Origin: UBA10427 sp003500135
GTDB lineage: Bacteria > Bacteroidota > Bacteroidia > Cytophagales > Cyclobacteriaceae
DNA length: 64,000 bases
Assembly: GCA_963966275.1 (NCBI GenBank)
Contig: CAWZYQ010000002.1
Coordinates: 3,853 to 67,852 of the forward strand
Direction of reading: 5' to 3'
Translations under genes and position numbers: made by a program
In this document: positions 17,243 through 25,651 of the stretch, piece after piece
Position numbering within the stretch: the first letter of the stretch is position 1
Layout of the letters: each line of letters opens with the position of its first letter
Notes under the pieces: generated by a model
The model's input: only the letters and a program-made list of their open reading frames with translations
What the model was told of the DNA's origin: nothing
Database searches by the model: none

Positions 17243-17686
17243 GTGGATACTTTAAGTTTTAAGACCCAATCATCTAATAGCGCTACCATCGAAAAGGGGT
17301 GGGTAGTAGTAAATGGTGAGAACATGGTCTTAGGTCGTCTTGCAAGCCAGGTTGCTCGGATAATAAGAGGAAAGCACAAGGCCAGCTACACTCCCCATGT
17401 AGACTGTGGTGACAGAGTGATTGTCATCAACGCAGACAAAATCAGATTAACAGGAAAAAAGTGGGATGCCAAAGAGTATATCAGACATACCGGGTATCCT
17501 GGTGGGCAAAGAAGGACTACTGCCAGGGAAATGAAGGCAAAGTCTTCTACCTTACTGGTCGAAAACGCAGTCAGAGGAATGCTGCCTAAAAACAGATTGG
17601 GCAGACAGTTATTCAAAAATTTATTTGTGTACGAAGGTGCCGAGCATCCTCATGAAGCTCAGAAACCTCAGGAAATAAAATTTTAA
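17243..17686 (+). CDS. rplM: 50S ribosomal protein L13
   Basis: uL13 of the large subunit. From the GTG at 17243 it is 147 residues and begins (M)DTLSFKTQ, as Bacteroidota L13 does. The frame is open further upstream (to a TTG at 17213), but those codons do not belong to the family. Seen: GRLASQVARIIRGKHK, HVDCGDRVIVINADKI, YIRHTGYPGGQ, and AVRGMLPKNRLGRQ. It is the first gene of the rplM-rpsI-rpsB unit, 5 bp before rpsI. The GTG start may lower initiation and leave room for control. Confidence 0.95.
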   Translation: MDTLSFKTQSSNSATIEKGWVVVNGENMVLGRLASQVARIIRGKHKASYTPHVDCGDRVIVINADKIRLTGKKWDAKEYIRHTGYPGGQRRTTAREMKAKSSTLLVENAVRGMLPKNRLGRQLFKNLFVYEGAEHPHEAQKPQEIKF

Positions 17687-17691
17687 TTTGA

Positions 17692-18078
17692 ATGGATACA
17701 ATAAATACAATAGGAAGAAGAAAATCCTCTGTTGCGAGAGTTTACCTTTCCGATGGAAAAGGTGATATCACCGTTAATGGTAAGCCTTTGAAGGAATACT
17801 TCCCTGCGGAAGTGCTACAAATTATCGTACAACAGCCTTTTGATGTTTTAGACAAAGAAGGTCAGTATGATGTAAACATCACTGTTAGGGGTGGCGGCCC
17901 TACTGGACAGGCGGAAGCCATCCGAATGGCCATCTCCAGGGCGCTTACCGAGGTAGATGCCGAAAACAGACCTGCATTGAAAAAAGAAGGTTTCCTTACC
18001 AGAGACCCGAGAATGGTAGAAAGGAAGAAATACGGACGCAGGAAAGCACGAAGAAGATTCCAGTTCAGTAAACGTTAA
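17692..18078 (+). CDS. rpsI: 30S ribosomal protein S9
   Basis: uS9, 128 residues. Seen: the start INTIGRRKSSVARVYL, the central VRGGGPTGQAEAIRMAISRAL, and the basic C-terminal tail ending in FQFSKR. That tail reaches the P-site tRNA anticodon loop in the ribosome. It follows rplM directly, as in most bacteria. Confidence 0.98.
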   Translation: MDTINTIGRRKSSVARVYLSDGKGDITVNGKPLKEYFPAEVLQIIVQQPFDVLDKEGQYDVNITVRGGGPTGQAEAIRMAISRALTEVDAENRPALKKEGFLTRDPRMVERKKYGRRKARRRFQFSKR

Positions 18079-18104
18079 TGTAGTAGTAATTCAATTCGAG
18101 ATTA

Positions 18105-18890
18105 ATGAGTAAATTAGAATATAAAGACCTACTAGATGCCGGTGTACATTTTGGTCACCTTACCAGAAAATGGGATCCGAGAATGGCTCCTTACATTTTC
18201 ATGGAAAAAAACGGCATCCACATCATCGACCTTAACAAAACACTGGCTTGTCTGCAGGAAGCGCAGGACGCAATACGCGCTACGGTAAGGTCAGGCAGAA
18301 AAGTTATGTTTGTGGCCACAAAAAAGCAGGCCAAAGATGTAGTGGCAGAAGAAGCCAGAAGGCTTAAAATGCCTTTCGTAACCGAAAGATGGTTGGGTGG
18401 AATGCTCACCAATTTTGCCACAATCAGAAAATCGCTCAAGAAAATGTCATCAATTGATAAATTGATGAAAGACGAGGCATATTTAAACCTCGCAAAAAGA
18501 GAGCGATTGATGATCTCAAGGGAAAAGGAAAAACTGGAAAGAACACTTGGTGGTATTGCTGACCTTACCAGGTTACCGGCTGCCCTATTCGTGGTTGACA
18601 TCAAAAAAGAACATATCGCGATCAAAGAAGCGCAGAAATTAAACATTCCGGTATTTGCCATGGTAGATACCAATTCCAACCCTGAAGCAGTTGACTTTCC
18701 GATCCCGGCTAATGACGACGCCTGGAAGTCAATCAATATCATTACCAAAGCGGTTGCTTCGGCAGTGGAACAGGGCTTAATGGAGCGCAAAAAAGATAAA
18801 GACGAGGCCAAATTGAACGAAGAAGCTGAAAGCAAAAAAGCAGCTGACGAAAAAAAGACAGTTGAGGCCGACGAAAAAGGAAAAGAATAA
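18105..18890 (+). CDS. rpsB: 30S ribosomal protein S2
   Basis: uS2, 261 residues. Seen: LDAGVHFGHLTRKWDPRMAPYIF, IIDLNKT, FVATKKQAKDVV, ERWLGGMLTNFATIRKS, and FVVDIKKEHIAIKEA. The C-terminus is a charged Glu/Lys-rich tail, common in this phylum. It lies 26 bp after rpsI. A strong hairpin with a T run lies between it and tsf. Confidence 0.98.
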   Translation: MSKLEYKDLLDAGVHFGHLTRKWDPRMAPYIFMEKNGIHIIDLNKTLACLQEAQDAIRATVRSGRKVMFVATKKQAKDVVAEEARRLKMPFVTERWLGGMLTNFATIRKSLKKMSSIDKLMKDEAYLNLAKRERLMISREKEKLERTLGGIADLTRLPAALFVVDIKKEHIAIKEAQKLNIPVFAMVDTNSNPEAVDFPIPANDDAWKSINIITKAVASAVEQGLMERKKDKDEAKLNEEAESKKAADEKKTVEADEKGKE

Positions 18891-18913
18891 ATTATTCTAT
18901 AAAAAATGAGCAA

Positions 18914-18956
18914 AAATTGAACATCGGACATTTTGCACTGGTGTTCAATTTTTTTG
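18914..18956 (+). terminator. Hairpin and T run between rpsB and tsf
   Basis: AAATTGAACA (18914-18923) pairs perfectly with TGTTCAATTT (18942-18951), and a T run follows. It looks like a full intrinsic terminator inside an otherwise conserved operon. It may set a lower level of tsf relative to rpsB. No separate tsf promoter was seen. Confidence 0.7.
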
Positions 18957-18991
18957 TTTAATCATCAAAACAAATTAACCCCCTTTAGAAA

Positions 18992-19822
18992 ATGGCAATT
19001 ACAGCTCAAGAAGTAAACAAACTCAGAAAAATGACCGGTGCCGGTATGATGGATTGCAAAAAGGCATTGGTTGAAGCGGACGGTGATTTTGACAAAGCGA
19101 TTGAGATCCTTAGGAAAAAAGGTCAGAAAGTATCAGAAAAAAGACAGGATAGAGAAACCACCGAAGGCTCTGTATTTATAAAAACCAATGACGATTCATC
19201 TAAAGCATTTTTAATTGCTCTTGGATGCGAAACCGATTTTGTGGCCAAGAACGAAGAGTTCACCTCTTTGGGTCAGTCAATACTCGATGCTGCCTATAAC
19301 GAGTCGCCGGCAGATGTTGCAGCTCTAAAAGCTACATCCCTGAATGGCCTTACCGTAGAAGATAAATTAGTGGAATTTATCGGAAAGATAGGAGAGAAAA
19401 TACACATAGTAGCATACGAAGTGTTGGAAGGCGAAACTGTTGTTCCTTATATCCACTCCAACAGCAAATTAGGCGTGTTAGTTGCCTTAAAAGGTGCTAA
19501 TGGCGCCGATATTGATGATGCCGGCAAAGATGTTGCAATGCAAATTGCTGCCATGAACCCGGTTGGGGTAGACAAAGATGATGTTGACCCCACAGTTGTG
19601 GAAAAAGAAAAGCAAATTGGCAGAGAACAAGCTTTGGCTGAAGGTAAGCCTGAAAATATTGTCGACAAAATTGCTGAAGGTAAACTGAACAAGTTTTTCA
19701 AAGACAATACCTTGTTGAACCAGGCATTTGTTAAAGATAATTCAATGACAATAGCCAAATATCTTGATTCTGTACAAAAAGGACTTACCGTATCTGCTTT
19801 CAAACGCGTTTCAATCGGTTAG
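18992..19822 (+). CDS. tsf: Translation elongation factor Ts
   Basis: Nucleotide exchange factor for EF-Tu, 276 residues. It opens with the UBA-like domain ITAQEVNKLRKMTGAGMMDCKKAL, then the TDFVAKNEEF core that contacts EF-Tu. Downstream are IGEKIHIVAYEVLEG, QIAAMNP, and the C-terminal module with NQAFVKD. It is the last gene of the rplM-rpsI-rpsB-tsf group and is followed by a terminator. Confidence 0.98.
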   Translation: MAITAQEVNKLRKMTGAGMMDCKKALVEADGDFDKAIEILRKKGQKVSEKRQDRETTEGSVFIKTNDDSSKAFLIALGCETDFVAKNEEFTSLGQSILDAAYNESPADVAALKATSLNGLTVEDKLVEFIGKIGEKIHIVAYEVLEGETVVPYIHSNSKLGVLVALKGANGADIDDAGKDVAMQIAAMNPVGVDKDDVDPTVVEKEKQIGREQALAEGKPENIVDKIAEGKLNKFFKDNTLLNQAFVKDNSMTIAKYLDSVQKGLTVSAFKRVSIG

Positions 19823-19847
19823 TGGATCAATAGAATTGATAACAATA

Positions 19848-19876
19848 AAGGAGGTGGATTTCACCTCTTTTTTTAT
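19848..19876 (+). terminator. Intrinsic terminator after tsf
   Basis: GAGGTG (19851-19856), loop GATTT, CACCTC (19862-19867), then a long T run. Confidence 0.8.
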
Positions 19877-19882
19877 TTCCAG

Positions 19883-20095
19883 TCAGTCCCAGTCGAACCC
19901 ATAGATCATCAATAGAATTGCCAGCGACCCGGCACCATATGCCAGCGTAATCAAATCCAGCTCGTTGCTCTGGTGAAAGGCCAGGTTAAACTCTGATTTT
20001 ATGATGTAATACAATACGGCCAGAATAGCGGTAAGCTGCCATACTCTGATCAATACCGGTTTATCAAACAGGAAAATTTTTTTGAGCCAGTTCAT
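19883..20095 (-). CDS. Small two-TM membrane protein, unknown function
   Basis: 70 residues. A short cytoplasmic-looking N-terminus (MNWLKKIFLF) is followed by hydrophobic segments at about 19-34 and 49-65, joined by a polar loop. It ends in GFDWD. I do not recognise the family. The reading frame is clean, and its size and AT content fit the neighbours. It is convergent with tsf, and no clear promoter motif was found upstream. It could be a small membrane modulator, but nothing shows a partner. Confidence 0.55.
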   Translation of the reverse strand: MNWLKKIFLFDKPVLIRVWQLTAILAVLYYIIKSEFNLAFHQSNELDLITLAYGAGSLAILLMIYGFDWD

Positions 20096-20162
20096 ATTTT
20101 ATAAAATAAAAAATGTGCTTAAAAGAAGCGCCTTTTTGATTCATTCACAATCATTTCGAGCG

Positions 20163-20594
20163 CTAATTTTGGTGAAGAAAGTCCTTATTGATAAGCTTAT
20201 CTTCCAGCTCCCGGTAATCAACTGACTTTACAATATATTCGTTCACTCCCGAGAATGTACTAAGCAATGGCATCATAGGGTGGCTTAACGCTGTCAGGCC
20301 GATCACATCTATATTATTACCTCTTCTTTTTTCTAAAATTCGTAGCTGCTGGGTAAATTCAAAACCATTCATTACGGGCATATTAAGATTTACCAGTACT
20401 ACGTCATAATCAAAAAATTTCAACATCCGCAATCCTTCTGTTGCTGTATTGGCCATGTCTACCTGCTCGGTCCATTTATCAATTCTCTTTTTTATGATCA
20501 TGAGAGCAGCAGGGTCTTCCTCAACCTAAAGTACTTTTAGTGACTTTTGAGTGACAAAGGGCGCTACTACATTTCCTAAAACAGCATGTAACAT
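20163..20594 (-). pseudogene. Receiver-domain protein broken by an in-frame amber codon
   Basis: From an ATG at 20594 the frame reads M-L-H-A-V-L-G and on to SLKVL, then TAG at 20528-20526. It continues in the same frame as VEEDPAAL and a full receiver domain to 20163. The stop falls inside the first beta strand of the CheY fold, just before the acidic pair. It therefore interrupts what was a protein of about 143 residues. The fragment after it (ATG at 20501, 112 residues) lacks strand 1 and the acidic pocket. In addition the phosphoacceptor position reads VLVNLNMP, with Asn replacing Asp. Thr (GLTALS) and Lys (YIVKSVD) are kept. The best reading is a decayed or pseudo-receiver gene. Confidence 0.75.
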
Positions 20595-20595
20595 A

Positions 20596-20872
20596 TTAAT
20601 AAAATGTTTTTTTGCTATTGTTACATTAATAGTACCGTTTAATTATTCATAATTGCATTGTTGTGTTTAGATGGACAGTCCAAAATATTCCATGAATTTC
20701 TTTAATATTTCCATAAATGATTTGATACAAAGGTCTGATATAAAATCAAATTATTTAAGCTGTTTGTCCCATATTGAAACACATTAATCAATCAGAAAAT
20801 GGAAAGCATCTTTTATGACATTCCTAAATTATTGTCTATTTTAGGGCAGAAGTGGATTCTTATTCCAGTTAA
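20596..20872. other. Intergenic region between the broken receiver and the TPR kinase
   Basis: 277 bp, AT-rich, between divergent genes. No TAnnTTTG element in a convincing position and no hairpin was found. Confidence 0.4.
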
Positions 20873-22705
20873 ATGCACCAAATAAAAGAATTAAATATTC
20901 TTATTATTCTTGTCTTATTATGGACAGCCCCCGCAAATGCTCAAAGTGATACTACGACCAGTATCGAAGTATCTATTAATGAATCGATTGACAGTATTGA
21001 ATTTTACTATCGCAAGGGTAAAATATTTTATAAAGACGGCAACTATTCATCGGCACTCGATATGTTTTTCAAATCTTTCGTTGCGGCCGAAGAAATTGAT
21101 GACCTTGATTATCAATCGCGTTGCTCCAACAACATTGCCGCCATTTGGTACCAGCTTGGCGATAAAGATAAGGCTTTCGAATACTTCCGAAAATCCTTTA
21201 CAATCGATTCACTAATACAGGACAAAGAAGGAATGTCAAAATCGATGAATAATCTGGCCATCCTTCTAAATGAAATGCAATCATACGATAGTGCAATTGA
21301 TTACTATAAGAGGTCAATAGAGATCAAAAAGGAACTGGATGATAAAGATGGCCTCGCCGCCTCCTACAACAATGCAGGACTGGTATATTACAAAATGGGC
21401 AATTGCCAAAAGGCGCTACAATATTTTTCCACTTCAATTAAGATCAGTAAATCAATTGATGATAACTGGAGCGTGGCCAATACACTGGGAAATATTGGGC
21501 GTTGCTACCGTAAAATGAAAAATTATACCAAGGCGATTGTCAACTTAAATCTGAGTATGCAACTGGCCCGGGAGATCAATGCCCACGATATCCTTTTGGA
21601 ATCTTATGAATATCTAACAGCTTGTTACGAAGAAACAGACCAGTTTAGAAAGGCATATGAAATGCAGACAAAATACTATGACCTTAAGGATTCTGTATTA
21701 TCTGCCAGGCAAAAAGAAATGGTGGAGGAGATACAGGCCAAGTATAAATCGGCAGAAAAAGAAAAGGAAAATGCATTGCTGAAAGAAGAGAAGAGCAGAA
21801 GAGATGCGGCGCTGTCGCAACAGCGTATTTTAACCATTGCCATTTTTACGGCTTTGTTTTTTACAATAATTATTATAATGCTGCTCCTTAAAAACAATAA
21901 AGAGAGAAAAAGAGCATTCGGTTTACTCAAACTTCGGAATGACGATATTGAAACCAAGAACAGGCAAATGGCTGTTTTGAATGAGCAGGTGAGCAAGAAA
22001 AATAAGGAACTTGAATCCCTTAATCAGGTGAAAGATAAGCTGTTTTCGATCATTTCTCATGAAATAAAAGCGCCACTTAACAGCCTTACAGTGGTACTTA
22101 CACTTTTTGAGAATAAAAGACTGCAACCCGAAGAGCTTCAAAAGCTCACGCATGAATTGATGATCAAGTTGTCAAATACAACGGCGTTTTTGAATAATAT
22201 CTTTCAATGGGCAAGGAGTCAAATGAGTGGCATTGTACCGGAGAAACAACAGGTCTCGCCTTCTAAAATCTGTGATGAAGTGATTGCCAACCTGGATATG
22301 ATGGCTCAAAACAAAAACATAATTCTAAAAAATACCATTCCGAACAATGTAATCGTAAATGCAGATCCTGAAATGTTAAGATTAGTTTTTCGTAATCTTA
22401 TCTCCAATGCCATAAAATTTTCATTTGAAGAAGGCAACATTCATATATCCGCACAATCCGATAATGAAATATGTCAGTTTAATGTGCAGGATTACGGAAC
22501 AGGCATAGATGATGATGTTAAACACACAATTTTTAATGGCCATTTCTTTTCATCAATGGGTACCAAACACGAAAAGGGGACGGGGCTTGGCTTAATGCTG
22601 TGTAAAGAATTCATTGAAAAACATGGAGGAAAAATTTGGGTAGAGAGTGTGAAAAACAATGGTAGCGTATTTAGTTTTACAATACCTGAGACCAACTGTC
22701 CCTGA
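20873..22705 (+). CDS. TPR-containing membrane sensor histidine kinase
   Basis: 610 residues. It has an N-terminal signal peptide (about 1-24, cut after ANAQ), then roughly six tetratricopeptide repeats (about 40-280) predicted in the periplasm, a coiled stretch, one TM (about 317-340) and a second coiled coil. HisKA has FSIISHEIKAPLNSL with His396. HATPase_c has NLISNAIKFSF, VQDYGTGI and KGTGLGLMLCKEF. This architecture is common in Bacteroidota. It has no receiver or HTH of its own. The adjacent divergent receiver gene, its likely partner, is broken. The kinase itself looks intact. Confidence 0.88.
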   Translation: MHQIKELNILIILVLLWTAPANAQSDTTTSIEVSINESIDSIEFYYRKGKIFYKDGNYSSALDMFFKSFVAAEEIDDLDYQSRCSNNIAAIWYQLGDKDKAFEYFRKSFTIDSLIQDKEGMSKSMNNLAILLNEMQSYDSAIDYYKRSIEIKKELDDKDGLAASYNNAGLVYYKMGNCQKALQYFSTSIKISKSIDDNWSVANTLGNIGRCYRKMKNYTKAIVNLNLSMQLAREINAHDILLESYEYLTACYEETDQFRKAYEMQTKYYDLKDSVLSARQKEMVEEIQAKYKSAEKEKENALLKEEKSRRDAALSQQRILTIAIFTALFFTIIIIMLLLKNNKERKRAFGLLKLRNDDIETKNRQMAVLNEQVSKKNKELESLNQVKDKLFSIISHEIKAPLNSLTVVLTLFENKRLQPEELQKLTHELMIKLSNTTAFLNNIFQWARSQMSGIVPEKQQVSPSKICDEVIANLDMMAQNKNIILKNTIPNNVIVNADPEMLRLVFRNLISNAIKFSFEEGNIHISAQSDNEICQFNVQDYGTGIDDDVKHTIFNGHFFSSMGTKHEKGTGLGLMLCKEFIEKHGGKIWVESVKNNGSVFSFTIPETNCP

Positions 22706-22721
22706 TCAAATTTAGGCTTCA

Positions 22722-23747
22722 ATGAAAGAGAAAGAACCAATTGAATTGGGATTGCCAGGAACCTGGCTCAGTTTTCCATTTGGTCATAGTGAACGGGTTC
22801 GTTGGGGGCGCAAATGATTACTTGTGGCCGGGTGGCTTGTAGCGCTTCCGGTTCCTGTTATTATTTATTATGCCAACTCCTGGAACTGGATCGTAATATC
22901 AAATATTTTATTAGGGGTGAATCAGGCGCTTACCTGGCCAAGTACGGTTGTAATGAAAACAGATCTTATAGGGTTCCGACAAAGAGGCCGGGCTATGGGG
23001 ATCAACGAATTGCTAGGATATGTTGTGGTGGGCTCCATGGCCTATCCCACCGAGGCGTCGGCCAAGCAATATGGATATCGGGACACTTTATTCTTTGTTG
23101 GGATAGTACTTGCCCTGATCGGCCTGGCATTGTCATATTTTTTGTTAAAAGACACACATCAGCATGTCCAAAAAGAACAGGAAGACCGTGGGCATGCCAT
23201 ATTGGAAAGCGTAATTAAAGAAACAACCTGTAAAAACCCAGGTTTGGGTTCCATTACCCAGGCAGGTTTGGTAAATAATCTTAATGATGGTTTGGTATGG
23301 GATGTTCTGCCGGTTTTACTCATCCAACTTGAATTCAATTATAAGGAAATCGGAAAATTAGTGGCAGTATTCCCTTTAGTATGGGGCTTTTTTCAGGTTA
23401 TTACCTGCAAACTTTCCGATCATTTGAATAAGAAATATATGTTGGTATTCGGTATGTTGATGCATGGAGTAGCCCTGGCACGACACTGGAAGGGCGAGTC
23501 ATTCAACGAGTCCTTTATTTATTCTGTTTTACGGGGGCTCGCTACAGCCATTGTTTTTCCTACCTTTCTTTCGGCAATTTCATATTATGTTTCGCCAGGT
23601 CAATGGGCTGCATCAATAGGTGTATTCAGACTTTGGCCGGATTTGGGTTATGCATTCGGCACACTTTTATCGGGTAGTATTGCAGATTTGTTCGGTGTTG
23701 AATTTGCCGTATTGAGCATAGCCCTCGTCACGTTTTATCTGCTTTGA
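22722..23747 (+). pseudogene. Decayed MFS transporter gene
   Basis: The frame at 22722 runs 31 codons to WGRK and a TGA at 22815-22817. It then continues without further stop to 23747 with clear major-facilitator sequence. Seen after the stop: LLVAGWLVALPVP, ILLGVNQALTWPSTVVMK, RQRGRAMGINE, VNNLNDGLVWDVLPVLL, and FRLWPDLGYAFGTLLSG. Relatives have GRKR at the point of the stop, so CGA to TGA fits. The first two or three TMs of the family are absent upstream. The short upstream piece shows only a vague echo of the ERWGRK loop. The C-terminus also ends a little early. Multiple lesions make a functional transporter unlikely. Confidence 0.7.
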
Positions 23748-23985
23748 TTATCCAATTAAGAATGGCGATACAGAGTTGAATTAAATGCAGATAAATTGAT
23801 TAAACTGTTTTTAAAAGTACAATTACCTTTGAATGGAGCGATTGACTGAATATAGGACCGTAACATCATTTTTATTACGCTCTAAATCCGGACATCCAAT
23901 ATATGGTATTGTAAGGTAGTGGTTCAATCCAATGCATCGCGTCAGTTGATGCAGATATATAAACTAATCACTTGATATTTTTTAG
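23748..23985. other. Gene-free stretch next to ssrA
   Basis: No reading frame. An isolated TACCTTTG on the plus strand at 23824-23831 has neither a -33 partner nor a downstream gene. TGCATC/GATGCA near 23932-23952 can form a 6-bp stem but has no T run. Confidence 0.4.
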
Positions 23986-24399
23986 TGGAGCCGGAGGGAG
24001 TCGAACCCTCGTCCAGATAGGGACTCCATGTACCCTCTACATGCTTAGTTGCCTGTTTAATCTCGATGCAAAGCCGGCTGGCAACCGCCTACTTTACACC
24101 AAAGCTATCTGTTAAAATTCGCCCAAAGCCGATAGCAAACTTCAGACTAGTCTTTCTGATTCGACACCTCAAGTTCCAACCTCGAAAGACGAAGGTCGGT
24201 GAGATGTGGCCCGGGAACTGTTTTATTAGCAGCTCGACCGATTAAGCCTGTTTATCTTTCCTGAATCAGGTAAAGATTAGGCAGCCATGGCGTAGTTATT
24301 TTCGCCAATTATGTTTTAAGCGCATTGATTACGGATGTACACTTACCACCCGGCATGCAAGCACACAGCTATCACCTACTGTCAAATCCAGTCGGCCCC
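23986..24399 (-). ncRNA. ssrA: tmRNA (transfer-messenger RNA)
   Basis: Rescues stalled ribosomes by trans-translation. It is 414 nt on the minus strand. The 5' end GGGGCCG pairs with 3' CGGCTCC (7 bp), with discriminator A. CCA is not encoded. The tRNA-like part has the usual GACTGGATTTGACAG start and a T arm GGGTTCGACTCCC. The tag frame resumes at GGC and reads GENNYAMAA then TAA (24306-24277); the first alanine comes from the charged tmRNA. The GENNYAxAA form is typical of Bacteroidota. Pseudoknot-rich sequence lies between tag and tRNA-like 3' part. Confidence 0.95.
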
Positions 24400-24421
24400 A
24401 TTATTTCAAACAACAAGTGGG

Positions 24422-24429
24422 CAAATGTA
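24422..24429 (-). promoter_or_regulatory. Promoter -7 element of ssrA
   Basis: TACATTTG on the minus strand, an exact TAnnTTTG match 22 bp from the mature 5' end. It leaves only a short 5' extension to be trimmed. Confidence 0.6.
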
Positions 24430-24547
24430 TAAACTTTTATTGGAATGCTAAAGTCCTTTTATTGCGTAGTATACTAGCCCGACTTTAACTAACGTGTTAA
24501 GGAAAAATTAAGTTTCACAATTAAAAGTTTTCTGTTTACTTTGCGCC

Positions 24548-25651
24548 ATGGGAAATTTCGTAGTATCGGCACGGAAATACAGACCAAAGGGTTTTGAAGA
24601 AGTAGTTGGTCAGGAGCATATCACTACGACACTTCAGAATGCTATTGATAAAGAACAGTTGGCACAGGCGCTGCTTTTTTGCGGGCCAAGAGGGGTTGGA
24701 AAAACTACCTGTGCGCGAATTGTAGCCCGTATGGTCAACAAATTCGAAGGCGCCGATATGGAGAATGCCGGTCAGCTCAATATTTATGAGCTCGATGCTG
24801 CCTCTAACAACTCCGTTGAAGATATACGAAATCTAATTGATCAGGTGCGTTACCCGCCTCAGTTTGGAAAATACAAAGTGTATATTATTGATGAGGTCCA
24901 TATGCTTTCCAATCAGGCTTTTAATGCTTTTTTGAAAACATTGGAAGAACCGCCCTCATATGCCATTTTTATTCTGGCGACAACAGAAAAACATAAGGTA
25001 ATTCCCACCATTCTTTCCAGATGTCAGATTTTTGATTTCAATCGCATTCAAAATGAAGATATTGCGGTCCATTTAAGAAAGATAGCAAAGCAGGAAGGTG
25101 TAAAAGCAGAAGATGAAGCCCTTCATCTCATAGCCCAGAAGGCCGATGGAGCATTGCGTGATGCCTTGTCACTTTTTGACCTAATTGTAACGTACTCATC
25201 AGGTGGGGAGGTAAGCTATAAAACCACCATAGATAATCTGCATATTCTGGATTACGATTACTATTTCAACGTAACTGATCTGCTTTTGGCGCAAGACCAT
25301 GCTTCCGTGTTGTTGGTGTTTGATGAAATTCTTAAGAAGGGTTTTGATGGCCACAATTTTATTCTTGGCCTTGCAGAACACTTCAGAAACCTGCTTGTTT
25401 GTAAGGATAAATCGACCTTAAGCTTGCTTGAAGCTGCTGAAAATATCAGGCAAAAATATGCTGAACAAGCCGGAAAATCCTCTTCTTCATTTTTACTTAC
25501 CGGGTTGAACATTGCTAATCAATGTGATTTGCAATATAAAGGTTCTAAAAACCAACGGCTCCTGGTTGAGCTTACTTTAATGAAGCTGGCTCATGTGAAC
25601 CAGGCCCTCCAGGTTGCAGAAACTCTTGATGAATTAAAAAAAAAAGACTGA
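24548..25651 (+). CDS. dnaX: DNA polymerase III gamma subunit (zero-frame product of dnaX)
   Basis: Clamp-loader ATPase of the replicative polymerase. The zero frame gives 367 residues. Seen: VVGQEHI, Walker A GPRGVGKT at 46-53, YELDAASNNSVEDIR, Walker B VYIIDEVHMLS, LKTLEEPP, ILATTEKHKVIPTILSRCQ (sensor 1 and arginine finger region), and domain III to about 360. It ends in LKKKD at a TGA directly after ten A residues (25636-25645). The -1 frame then continues for 186 residues with the tau C-terminal domain. This gives a gamma of about 40 kDa and a tau of about 552 residues from one gene. The zinc module usually found between Walker A and the ELDAASNN motif is missing: no CxxC is seen between residues 60 and 80. 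Confidence 0.9.
   Translation: MGNFVVSARKYRPKGFEEVVGQEHITTTLQNAIDKEQLAQALLFCGPRGVGKTTCARIVARMVNKFEGADMENAGQLNIYELDAASNNSVEDIRNLIDQVRYPPQFGKYKVYIIDEVHMLSNQAFNAFLKTLEEPPSYAIFILATTEKHKVIPTILSRCQIFDFNRIQNEDIAVHLRKIAKQEGVKAEDEALHLIAQKADGALRDALSLFDLIVTYSSGGEVSYKTTIDNLHILDYDYYFNVTDLLLAQDHASVLLVFDEILKKGFDGHNFILGLAEHFRNLLVCKDKSTLSLLEAAENIRQKYAEQAGKSSSSFLLTGLNIANQCDLQYKGSKNQRLLVELTLMKLAHVNQALQVAETLDELKKKD
25636..25645 (+). promoter_or_regulatory. Slippery A10 run in dnaX
   Basis: Ten A in the context TTA AAA AAA AAA GAC TGA. A -1 ribosomal slip, or one extra A added by RNA polymerase, shifts reading into the tau frame. A possible weak stem (CGGG with CCCG) lies about 14 nt downstream. E. coli dnaX uses A AAA AAG, and Thermus dnaX uses an A-run with transcriptional slippage, so both mechanisms have precedent. 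Confidence 0.65.

Noticed and set aside
18191..18931. 246-codon minus-strand frame across rpsB
   Set aside because: Lies opposite a certain ribosomal protein gene and is Ser/Ala/Phe-rich like other antisense shadows.
20163..20501. Receiver gene starting at the ATG at 20501 as an intact small protein
   Set aside because: It would lack the first beta strand and the acidic pair, while the missing part is present upstream in the same frame beyond a TAG.
22802..23218. Overlapping plus-strand frame of 138 codons in the MFS pseudogene
   Set aside because: It is out of frame with the clear transporter sequence and has a Cys/Arg-rich composition typical of a shadow frame.
23824..23831. TACCTTTG on the plus strand as promoter of another orphan RNA
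   Set aside because: No -33 partner, no terminator on that strand, and reading runs antisense into tmRNA.
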